A stretch of DNA of 7,925 bases, from contig QNFK01000066.1 of NCBI GenBank assembly GCA_003645495.1, positions 1-7,925 of the forward strand, in the 5' to 3' direction. This stretch comes from Gammaproteobacteria bacterium (GTDB lineage: Bacteria; Pseudomonadota; Gammaproteobacteria; Steroidobacterales; Woeseiaceae). This document shows, piece by piece, positions 1-5,022 of this stretch. Every line of letters begins with the position of its first letter. Position 1 is the stretch's first letter. Position numbers and translations under genes: made by a program. Below the pieces are notes generated by a model. It ran no database searches and had not been told where the DNA came from. It saw only the letters and a program-made list of their open reading frames with translations.

Positions 1-110
1 TCCAGAAATTCCTCTCGTTTCAGATGAGTCCGAAGTTCAGACATCACATCGAAACATTTCTCGATTTCCAGATCCGTTTTCGCGTCTTTGGGTTCAACCA
101 TTGCCATCAT
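1..110 (-). CDS. Probable GNAT-family N-acetyltransferase, N-terminal fragment (runs off the left edge)
   Basis: Only the first 36 codons are in the window. The reading frame opens at 110 with two consecutive ATG codons, preceded by GGTGA about five bases upstream. The visible segment EIEKCFDVMSELRTHL resembles the opening of many bacterial GNAT acetyltransferases, where a first helix carries a pattern like 'I..CF.VM.ELR.HL' before the acetyl-CoA fold. GNAT enzymes move the acetyl group of acetyl-CoA to an amine; the substrate here is unknown. The acetyl-CoA-binding loop lies outside the window, so the family call rests on this one helix. The gene starts 12 bases after the stop of the heme lipoprotein upstream, so the two are probably cotranscribed. 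ATGs at 107 and 101 are alternative starts. Confidence 0.5.
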   Translation of the reverse strand, partial: MMAMVEPKDAKTDLEIEKCFDVMSELRTHLKREEFL

Positions 111-122
111 TAATCACCGCAT

Positions 123-728
123 TTAAAGATTACAGCGTGGGTCTGCCGACTGAATGCCGGCAATCATTTCACGCGTCACCGGTATTGGATCGCAACCATG
201 ATCCAGCTCACAGATCAGGTCATATTTCGCTTCAGCCTTGATATGGCAACCGAAGCAATTGCCGCCGAACTTGTTTATGACGTCCACAAAACCCCGATTG
301 CGAATACTGCTGCCCTCGACCGACACGTCGAGTTCGAAAAACTCCCAGTCACGTGTCGCGGCGTTATACCCGGAACCGTGTTTGACCATTACCTCTGTCG
401 GTACGAGTTGCACTACCGAGCCTGGCGGATAGACGCCGCCATCCGTGGACTCTGCAATGGCTACCGTCTCATCAAGGTCGCCAAGCAAATTATCTACGAA
501 GAAATGTCGAACTGCCGTCATCTCGCTGAGACAGGTAAACGAATCGGCATCAACGGTCAGCTCCGGTCCATCTGCAGCTGCTTGAATTGCAGTTGCAGGC
601 TGGGCCTCGTCTTTGACAATAGTTTCAGTTCCGGTGTCTTCCTTGCTGCAAGCTTGCAAACCAATAAATGCCAATGCAATTAATACGAACTGGGCTGACA
701 TAACATTTTCGATTCGGGTTTCGCTCAT
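123..728 (-). CDS. Heme-c lipoprotein, cytochrome P460-like (CxxCH)
   Basis: Predicted 201-residue exported protein. The start at 728 is chosen because GGAG lies seven bases upstream and because it gives a proper signal: a short N-region, a hydrophobic stretch at about residues 12-24, then a lipobox L24-Q25-A26-C27 followed by SKED. This predicts a lipid-anchored protein on the periplasmic side; Asp is not at +2, which fits outer-membrane sorting. Near the C-terminus C158-F-G-C161-H162 is a covalent heme-c site, followed by further cysteines at 173, 179 and 199. The stretch before it (GSGYNAATRDWEFFEL, then a Gly-Gly-Asn just ahead of the heme site) resembles cytochrome P460-type monoheme proteins as I remember them. 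P460 proteins in ammonia oxidisers act on hydroxylamine or NO, but most relatives have no known substrate, so a redox or ligand-sensing role is inference. An internal ATG at 701 is a possible start but lacks a ribosome site. It precedes the GNAT gene in a likely operon. Confidence 0.72.
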   Translation of the reverse strand: MSETRIENVMSAQFVLIALAFIGLQACSKEDTGTETIVKDEAQPATAIQAAADGPELTVDADSFTCLSEMTAVRHFFVDNLLGDLDETVAIAESTDGGVYPPGSVVQLVPTEVMVKHGSGYNAATRDWEFFELDVSVEGSSIRNRGFVDVINKFGGNCFGCHIKAEAKYDLICELDHGCDPIPVTREMIAGIQSADPRCNL

Positions 729-771
729 CAAAGTCTCCACTGGATTTACCGGTATCGTACTAAGTAATAGT

Positions 772-790
772 CCCCCGGCAAAGCCGGGGG
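772..790. repeat. Perfect 8-bp GC-rich hairpin, terminator-like
   Basis: CCCCCGGC-AAA-GCCGGGGG forms a perfect 8-base-pair stem with a three-base loop. It is flanked by CTTTGG on the right and by an A/T-rich stretch on the left. Neither side has a clean run of T, and no gene ends nearby in either direction: the lipoprotein gene begins 44 bases to the left. It could attenuate or insulate the lipoprotein transcript, or be a short dispersed palindrome. A weak minus-strand promoter pair (TTGCCG, 16-base spacer, TACGAT) overlaps it, so the hairpin might also sit in a promoter. Confidence 0.45.
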
Positions 791-885
791 CTTTGGTCTG
801 TGAGACGCTCAATGTGGCTTAACGGGACCGCTGCGCGATCCCTTGCGTCCCCTGAAGGGGAACAGATTTACATCCGATTCAGCCG

Positions 886-969
886 ATGGACTCATTGATC
901 TTCATCGTCCTGGGCTGGATCAATTCCCGCAAATGTTGCTGCACGAAGTTCCATCCTAAACGCATATCG
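886..969 (+). pseudogene. Possible N-terminal remnant of hicA toxin
   Basis: The plus-strand frame from ATG 886 reads MDSLIFIVLGW, then INSRK, three cysteines, and TKFHPKR. HicA toxins (dsRBD-fold mRNA interferases) commonly start MDS or similar and have a 'GW...R..GSH..F.HP.K' core. The G-W, R, F, H-P and K positions are present in order with near-correct spacing, while the essential Gly-Ser-His triad is replaced by three Cys codons (TGT TGC TGC). Gly to Cys and Ser to Cys each need one base change. Right after this similarity a REP palindrome begins at 969. The C-terminal part of HicA is recognisable from 1154. The resemblance is suggestive only; it may be chance. Confidence 0.3.
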
Positions 970-1009
970 CCCGCTGGGCGGGCTCCTACAACTCTTGTAG
1001 GCGCCCGCC
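969..1009. repeat. REP-type palindromes in inverted orientation (BIME-like)
   Basis: The first unit at 969-983 is a perfect hairpin, GCCCGC-TGG-GCGGGC. Read on the minus strand it is GTAGGA followed by that hairpin, which is the layout of REP elements linked to RAYT transposases (a GTAG tetranucleotide next to a short stem). A second, inverted and degenerate unit starts TTGTAGGCGCCCGCC at 995. Together 977-991 and 995-1009 form 15-base arms with one mismatch (984 against 1002) around a CTC loop. REP units are dispersed, extragenic, and mobilised in trans. No RAYT gene is in the window. Confidence 0.7.
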
Positions 1010-1153
1010 ATACGATAGATGTATTGCCCCAAAATTCGAGAATATCGTTGTATCGGCACGGGCGATTGACATTCGCTCCATACGCTTGCCCTCCAAACTA
1101 CCTGTTCGTCTCATAATTTCTCCCTGGTACAAATTTTCGCCGCTACGCTTTGA

Positions 1154-1246
1154 ACTTACTTTGCGATTTCCGGCAAATAGTCTGACAACTTGGCACCCGG
1201 CACGCTGAACAGTATCCTTAAACAGGCTGGCCTGAAGAATGAGTAA
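1154..1246 (+). pseudogene. C-terminal remnant of hicA toxin
   Basis: In the plus frame ending at TAA 1244-1246 the translation is TYFAISGK, a TAG stop at 1178-1180, then SDNLAPGTLNSILKQAGLKNE. The segment LAPGTLNSILKQAGLK is the characteristic C-terminal strand and helix of HicA mRNA interferases (pattern 'L..GTL.SILKQAGL'). The frame is closed upstream by TGA at 1151-1153 and inside by TAG, and there is no start codon, so no intact toxin can be made. The remnant's stop overlaps the first possible start of the hicB gene (ATG 1239), the usual hicA-hicB arrangement. This context supports the reading strongly. The gene is too broken to appear as an open reading frame. Confidence 0.68.
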
Positions 1247-1466
1247 TACACCTATGAAATATGCGATTGTTATTGAAGACGCTGGTGCAAACTTTTCTGC
1301 GTATGCCCCGGATTTACCAGGTTGCGTGGCGACTGGTTCGACCGTAGAGGAGACTGAAAACGTCATTAGAGAGGCTATACAGTTCCACCTCGAAGGATTG
1401 CGATCTGACAACCTGCCGATCCCACGGGCATCCAGTCGTGTCGAGTATGTCGAAGTTGCCGCCTGA
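1239..1466 (+). CDS. hicB: HicB-family antitoxin, short form, without an intact toxin partner
   Basis: A 75-residue protein whose core, MKYAIVIEDAGANFSAYAPD followed by LPGCVATGSTVEE and REAIQFHLEGL, is the partial RNase-H-like fold of HicB antitoxins. In the family, HicB binds and blocks the HicA mRNA interferase. This short version ends soon after the conserved helix and has no C-terminal helix-turn-helix or ribbon-helix-helix domain, so DNA binding is not evident. Two starts are possible: ATG 1239, inside the hicA remnant, and ATG 1254. The second gives the usual family N-terminus (MKYAIVIE) and lies seven bases after the hicA stop, and I think it is the more likely; neither has a strong ribosome site. 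The gene appears intact although hicA is broken, so it is an orphan antitoxin here. It could be a bystander, an anti-addiction factor against other HicA toxins, or simply not yet decayed. Confidence 0.82.
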   Translation: MSNTPMKYAIVIEDAGANFSAYAPDLPGCVATGSTVEETENVIREAIQFHLEGLRSDNLPIPRASSRVEYVEVAA

Positions 1467-1516
1467 CAAATAACCAAACTGGCCGCCGGACAGTATCTTT
1501 TACGCTCTACCGTCTC

Positions 1517-1522
1517 TATAAT
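1517..1522 (+). promoter_or_regulatory. Candidate -10 box for typA
   Basis: A perfect TATAAT lies 34 bases before the typA ATG. At the expected 16-18 base spacing there is no recognisable TTGACA (the hexamer at 1494-1499 is TATCTT) and no extended TGn motif. If used, the leader would be roughly 27 bases. Confidence 0.4.
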
Positions 1523-1555
1523 CCGCGCCTCTTCGATTGACCCCCAGATAATCCA

Positions 1556-3379
1556 ATGTCCAATATCGAGCGACTTCGCAATATCGCCATCATTGCCCAT
1601 GTTGACCATGGCAAGACCACGCTGGTCGACCAGCTGCTGCAGCAGTCAGGCACGCTGGGAGAACGTGCGGCTGTGCCCGAGCGGGTGATGGACTCGAATG
1701 AGCTTGAACGCGAACGTGGCATTACGATTCTGGCGAAGAATACGGCCATCAAGTGGCGGGACTATCGCATCAATATCGTAGATACCCCGGGTCATGCCGA
1801 CTTCGGTGGTGAAGTGGAACGAGTACTGTCGATGGTAGACAGCGTGCTACTGCTGGTTGATGCTGTGGAAGGACCGATGCCACAAACCCGCTTTGTCACG
1901 CAAAAAGCCTTTGCGCAGGGGCTTAAGCCCGTTGTCGTTATCAACAAAATAGACCGTGACGGTGCCCGCCCGGACTGGGTGCTGGACCAGACTTTTGACC
2001 TGTTTGACCGCCTTGGAGCCACAGACGAGCAGCTGGATTTTCCAGTGATCTACGCCTCGGCACTGCACGGCTATGCCAGCACAGATTCTGCGACACGCGA
2101 CGGCGATATGACGCCGCTTCTCGAGGCAATTATTACGCATGTTTCGCCACCGGACGTCGATGAGTCCGGCCCCTTGCAGTTGCAGGTCTCGAGCCTCGAT
2201 TACGACTCGTATGTTGGCACCCTGGGAATTGGCCGAATCCAGCGCGGAAAAATTGAAACTAATACGCCGGTCAGCATCGTAGGCGCAGATTCTTCCGTGC
2301 GGCATGCCCGGGTTCTCGATCTTTACGGTTTTGACGGTCTCGAACGAAAAAAAATTCCGGCCGCAAACGCTGGCGACATCATCGTATTCAGTGGTATCGA
2401 CAAACTCGCAATTTCAGACACGATTTGTCCCAGGGATCATCCTGAGGGCCTGCCAGCACTGACCATCGATGAGCCGACCATCAGCATGACTTTCCAGGTC
2501 AATAAGTCGCCGTTTGCCGGTCAGGATGGCAAGTTTCTCACCAGCCGCCAGATTCGTGAGCGACTTGACCAGGAACTCAAACACAACGTGGCATTGCGCG
2601 TGGAAGCTACCGACGACCCGGACAAGTTTCGTGTCTCTGGCCGTGGCGAATTACACCTTTCGGTTCTGATCGAAACGATGCGCCGTGAAGGGTTCGAACT
2701 CGCTGTGTCTCGTCCGGAAGTCATCATTCATGAAAAGGATGGCGTCAGACTGGAGCCCTGGGAGCAACTCACTGTCGACTTTGAGGAAGATTACCAGGGC
2801 GCCGTAATGACCCGCCTCGCGGATCGCAAGGGAGAGCTGCAGGCGATGTTGCCGGATGGCAAGGGCCGCGTGCGGCTTGACTACCGTATTCCGACTCGGG
2901 GGCTGATCGGTTTCCGTACAGAATTCCTGACCTCCACATCAGGCACGGGACTGATGTACCACGTATTGGATAAATACGATCAATATATTCCGGAAACGCT
3001 CGGCCAGCGCAACAATGGTGTCATGGTTTCCATGGTTCCAGGTAAGGCGCTGGCGTATGCACTCTTCAATCTGCAGGAACGTGGCAAGCTAATGATCGGC
3101 CATGCCACAGACGTATACGAGGGAATGGTCGTCGGCATCAACAGCCGTCAAAGCGACATGGTGGTCAATCCGACGAAAGCGAAGCAATTGAACAACATTC
3201 GCGCTGCGGGCAATGATGAGAACATTGTTTTGACACCACCGATTCGCTTCTCGCTCGAGCAGGCGCTTGAGTTTCTGGATGATGATGAATTGCTGGAAAT
3301 CACGCCGCATAATCTTCGCGTACGCAAGAAATTCCTGACGGAATCGGATCGCAGGCGTGAATCGCGAGTGCAAGCCTGA
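1556..3379 (+). CDS. typA: Ribosome-associated translational GTPase TypA/BipA
   Basis: 607 residues, the same length as E. coli BipA. TypA/BipA is a GTPase of the EF-G/LepA group that binds the ribosome and aids 50S assembly and translation under cold or other stress. All nucleotide motifs are visible: P-loop AHVDHGKT (14-21), switch I RGITI (54-58), DTPGH (76-80), NKID (130-133) and SAL (168-170). A domain-2 beta-barrel (about 200-300), an EF-G III-like domain (FQVNKSPFAGQDGKFLTSRQ, then the RVSGRGELHLSVLIE region), an EF-G V-like domain (about 395-480, RIPTRGLIGFR) and the BipA-specific C-terminal domain (about 480-600) follow in order. The start ATG 1556 gives the standard N-terminus; the ribosome site is weak. 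It is monocistronic, follows hicB by 89 bases and converges on galU. Confidence 0.97.
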   Translation: MSNIERLRNIAIIAHVDHGKTTLVDQLLQQSGTLGERAAVPERVMDSNELERERGITILAKNTAIKWRDYRINIVDTPGHADFGGEVERVLSMVDSVLLLVDAVEGPMPQTRFVTQKAFAQGLKPVVVINKIDRDGARPDWVLDQTFDLFDRLGATDEQLDFPVIYASALHGYASTDSATRDGDMTPLLEAIITHVSPPDVDESGPLQLQVSSLDYDSYVGTLGIGRIQRGKIETNTPVSIVGADSSVRHARVLDLYGFDGLERKKIPAANAGDIIVFSGIDKLAISDTICPRDHPEGLPALTIDEPTISMTFQVNKSPFAGQDGKFLTSRQIRERLDQELKHNVALRVEATDDPDKFRVSGRGELHLSVLIETMRREGFELAVSRPEVIIHEKDGVRLEPWEQLTVDFEEDYQGAVMTRLADRKGELQAMLPDGKGRVRLDYRIPTRGLIGFRTEFLTSTSGTGLMYHVLDKYDQYIPETLGQRNNGVMVSMVPGKALAYALFNLQERGKLMIGHATDVYEGMVVGINSRQSDMVVNPTKAKQLNNIRAAGNDENIVLTPPIRFSLEQALEFLDDDELLEITPHNLRVRKKFLTESDRRRESRVQA

Positions 3380-3396
3380 CGAGAAAGTAGGATAGA

Positions 3397-3415
3397 ACAG
3401 ACGTCATTGCGAGCC
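3397..3415 (+). repeat. Truncated third copy of the 38-base repeat end
   Basis: ACAGACGTCATTGCGAGCC repeats, with one difference, the first 19 bases of the left arm at 3423-3441, and is the exact reverse complement of the outer end of the right arm (3526-3544). It lies 26 bases upstream of the full left arm in direct orientation. It looks like the leftover end of another copy of the element, or a partial duplication. Confidence 0.75.
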
Positions 3416-3422
3416 TGAAGGT

Positions 3423-3544
3423 ACAGATGTCATTGCGAGCCCGCAGGGCGTGGCAATCTCTCAACATTTTAGTAGAGCCGCCGTTTAGCACAGCAGTAAC
3501 CTGTTTGAGGTTGCCACGCCCTGCGGGCTCGCAATGACGTCTGT
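3423..3544. repeat. Long inverted repeat, 38-base arms, between convergent typA and galU
   Basis: The left arm 3423-3460 and the right arm 3507-3544 are inverted copies, differing at two of 38 positions, around a 46-base centre. The core ATTGCGAGCCCGCAGGGCG followed by TGGCAA is of the 'CATTGCGAG...GGCAATCTC' kind that I recall as a dispersed palindromic repeat in many bacterial genomes. It has no coding capacity and no obvious target-site duplication, so it would be a MITE-like or REP-like element. In plus-strand RNA both differences become U-G wobble pairs (3428 with 3539, 3457 with 3510), so the stem is fully paired; in minus-strand RNA they are A-C mismatches. Its place between two converging genes suggests it serves as a transcript end or a barrier for typA, although no clean U-run follows. 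Confidence 0.85.
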
Positions 3545-3559
3545 TTTGCCCGGTTATTA

Positions 3560-4432
3560 CTAACTCCCCAGTTTGCTCCGCAGATACTCTTCGAACAAAT
3601 CGCCTACCTCATCGTTTGCCAGCCCGTAAGCAACTGTCGCTTGCAGATAGCCAAGTTTGTTGCCGCAATCGTATCGATCACCGCTAAACGGGTAGGCATA
3701 CACATCTGCGTCATCCAGTAAGTCGGCGATAGCGTCTGTCAATTGAATTTCGCCGCCAGCGCCCCTGCCGGTGTTTTCCAGCTTATCGAATATTTGTGGT
3801 GCCAGCAGGTAACGTCCGACGACGGCAAGATTTGATGGTGCATCTTCAGGTTTTGGTTTCTCGACAATCTTCGTCATCCGTTGCCCGTTATCGGATGCCT
3901 CGACGGCCACAATTCCATAGCTTGACGTTGTCTCGTGCGGCACTTCCTCGACCGCGACTACACTAGCGCCGTGATTCTGATAATCATCAGCCATCTGCTT
4001 CAGGCATGAGGGCTCACCGGCGATAAGATCATCGGCCAGGTGCACAAAGAATGGCTCGTCTCCGACTGCAGGGCGTGCGCATAGTACGGCATGCCCGAGT
4101 CCGAGAGGCTCACCCTGTCTTATGTAGATACAGGACACGCCTTTCGGCACTACATCTTTAATGCTCTCCAGCAATTCGGCCTTGCCGGATTCCTCCAGCG
4201 CTCGTTCGAGTTCCGGATCTGTATCAAAATGATCTTCAATAGCTCGTTTCGAACTGCCGGTTACGAATACCAGTTTCGTCGCGCCAGCCGATATAGCTTC
4301 CTCGACTGCGTACTGAATCAGCGGCTTGTCTACTATAGGTAGCATTTCCTTCGGGATTGCCTTGGTAGCAGGCAAAAAGCGGGTTCCGCGCCCCGCGACA
4401 GGAAAAACAGCGGATCGGACAGGTGCGTGCAA
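3560..4432 (-). CDS. galU: UTP-glucose-1-phosphate uridylyltransferase (UDP-glucose pyrophosphorylase)
   Basis: Makes UDP-glucose and pyrophosphate from UTP and glucose-1-phosphate in the cytoplasm, feeding lipopolysaccharide core, capsule, osmoprotectant glucans and the Leloir pathway. Nucleotidyltransferase signature near the N-terminus: FPVAGRGTRFLPATKAIPKE, then the LPIVDKPLIQYAVEEA segment. Further GalU hallmarks are FVTGSSKRAIEDHFD, GLGHAVLCARP, FFVHLADDLI, VEKPKPEDAPSNLAVVGRY and GGEIQLTDAI. Start choice: no in-frame ATG lies upstream before a stop. TTG at 4438 has GGAG one base away, which is too close, whereas TTG at 4432 has GGAG at seven bases; the second gives 290 residues, close to the usual 290-300. 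A GTG is not available nearby. It lies downstream of the ComEA-type gene on the same strand with a 161-base gap containing a hairpin and a candidate -10 box, so it probably has its own promoter. Confidence 0.96.
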   Translation of the reverse strand: MHAPVRSAVFPVAGRGTRFLPATKAIPKEMLPIVDKPLIQYAVEEAISAGATKLVFVTGSSKRAIEDHFDTDPELERALEESGKAELLESIKDVVPKGVSCIYIRQGEPLGLGHAVLCARPAVGDEPFFVHLADDLIAGEPSCLKQMADDYQNHGASVVAVEEVPHETTSSYGIVAVEASDNGQRMTKIVEKPKPEDAPSNLAVVGRYLLAPQIFDKLENTGRGAGGEIQLTDAIADLLDDADVYAYPFSGDRYDCGNKLGYLQATVAYGLANDEVGDLFEEYLRSKLGS

Positions 4433-4464
4433 GATCAATCTCCGGCTCTCAATAAGGATGCCGA

Positions 4465-4470
4465 ATCATA
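4465..4470 (-). promoter_or_regulatory. Candidate -10 box for galU
   Basis: On the minus strand TATGAT (five of six to consensus) lies 32 bases before the TTG at 4432. The 12 bases just upstream include the small palindrome GGCCAATTTTGGC. No convincing -35 hexamer is found at standard spacing, so the call is tentative. Confidence 0.3.
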
Positions 4471-4541
4471 GCCAAAATTGGCCTGCAATGGGCGCGTAAC
4501 CCGTCACAGCCCTGAGTGTGAACTGGCTGTATTGAGCGGTT

Positions 4542-4565
4542 CTGCGCCAGGTAACCCTGGCGCAG
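4542..4565 (-). terminator. Hairpin after the ComEA-type gene
   Basis: CTGCGCCAGG-TAAC-CCTGGCGCAG is a perfect 10-base-pair stem with a four-base loop, beginning 28 bases after the stop codon of the ComEA-type gene. The minus-strand sequence after it (AACCGCTCAATAC) has no U-run, so it would be an imperfect intrinsic terminator, an RNA 3'-end stabiliser, or a processing site ahead of galU. Confidence 0.5.
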
Positions 4566-4593
4566 CCCGCGGGACTACAAGGCAATCTGCGCC

Positions 4594-4881
4594 CTACTTC
4601 AACTTACTCGCTGTCGAATTCAACAAGATGAATTCGCGATTTATCTCGACAGTTCGTTCGCCAATGCCCTTAACCATCGCCAGGTCCTCCGGAGACTTGA
4701 ATGGCCCGTTAGCTTCGCGAAATTCGACTATCGCCAGCGCCTTCGTAATACCGACCCCTTTCAGCTCCGCCGAAATGGTTTCCGCATCGGCAGTGTTGAC
4801 GTTAACGGGACCTGCGTATGCAACAGCCGGTCCAACCATAACGATCAATAGTGCTGCCAGTGTCCGTTTTATATTTTTCAT
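4594..4881 (-). CDS. Secreted ComEA-type helix-hairpin-helix protein
   Basis: 95 residues. Start ATG 4881 is supported by a near-perfect ribosome site (TAAGGAG, six bases upstream). Residues 1-23 are a Sec signal peptide: K/R-rich start, hydrophobic core LAALLIVMVGPAVA, and an AYA cleavage site before Gly24. The mature part opens PVNVNTADAETI and carries two helix-hairpin-helix motifs, LKGVGITKALAIVEFR (about 40-56) and VKGIGERTVEINREFI (about 70-85), with the FKSPEDL linker typical of ComEA. ComEA proteins bind incoming double-stranded DNA in the periplasm during natural transformation; single-domain versions of this size occur widely in Gammaproteobacteria, including species not known to be competent. 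No other competence gene is in the window, so a role in uptake is inference. It stands alone, 141 bases after lapB and 161 before galU. Confidence 0.87.
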   Translation of the reverse strand: MKNIKRTLAALLIVMVGPAVAYAGPVNVNTADAETISAELKGVGITKALAIVEFREANGPFKSPEDLAMVKGIGERTVEINREFILLNSTASKLK

Positions 4882-4990
4882 CTGAAACTCCTTATCAGTG
4901 TTGTTAACTTTTCATTCGCACACCGATGGAGCTTAAGGTGTCGGCAACCGATGAGCCGCACGCAAAATTCAGGAGTTTATTGTGAAATGG

Positions 4991-5010
4991 GCCTGCAAGA
5001 CCCGGCAGGC
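4991..5010 (-). terminator. Weak hairpin after lapB
   Basis: A 6-base-pair stem (GCCTGC/GCAGGC) with an eight-base loop begins 13 bases after the lapB stop and is followed on the minus strand by CCATTTCACAATAAA. An alternative pairing CCCGG/CCGGG overlaps it. It is at best a weak intrinsic terminator for the lapAB operon. Confidence 0.35.
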
Positions 5011-5022
5011 TGTTAGTCCGGG

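Larger units (their letters stand above)
729..1153. other. Palindrome-rich accessory intergenic stretch
   Basis: There is no intact gene that I would defend in this stretch. It holds the strong hairpin at 772-790, weaker ones at 824-842 (GGGA/TCCC ends) and 848-861 (TCCCC-TGAA-GGGGA), a possible 5' fragment of hicA at 886-963, the REP pair at 969-1009, and a minus-strand 42-codon frame at 986-1114 with a good ribosome site. Base composition shifts from GC-rich before 1010 to more AT-rich after it. The picture is of decayed or insertion-disturbed DNA between two operons. Confidence 0.5.

Noticed and set aside
729..812. 28-codon upstream extension of the heme lipoprotein
   Set aside because: It would bury the signal peptide, reads through the 772-790 hairpin, and has no ribosome site; GGAG is placed correctly for 728.
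1066..1117. TTGACA at 1066-1071 as a -35 box, CATAAT at 1112-1117 as a -10 box
   Set aside because: The two are 40 bases apart, and neither has a partner at normal spacing.
1556..3379. Several minus-strand frames of 62-152 codons within typA
   Set aside because: All are shadows of a complete, highly conserved gene in GC-rich codon usage; none has a motif or ribosome site.
3397..3544. Start of a CRISPR array
   Set aside because: The copies include an inverted one, lengths and spacing are irregular, and no cas gene is near; it is an inverted-repeat element.
4478..4885. 135-codon plus-strand frame opposite the ComEA-type gene
   Set aside because: It is antisense to a gene with a clear signal peptide, HhH motifs and strong ribosome site; its own product has no recognisable feature.
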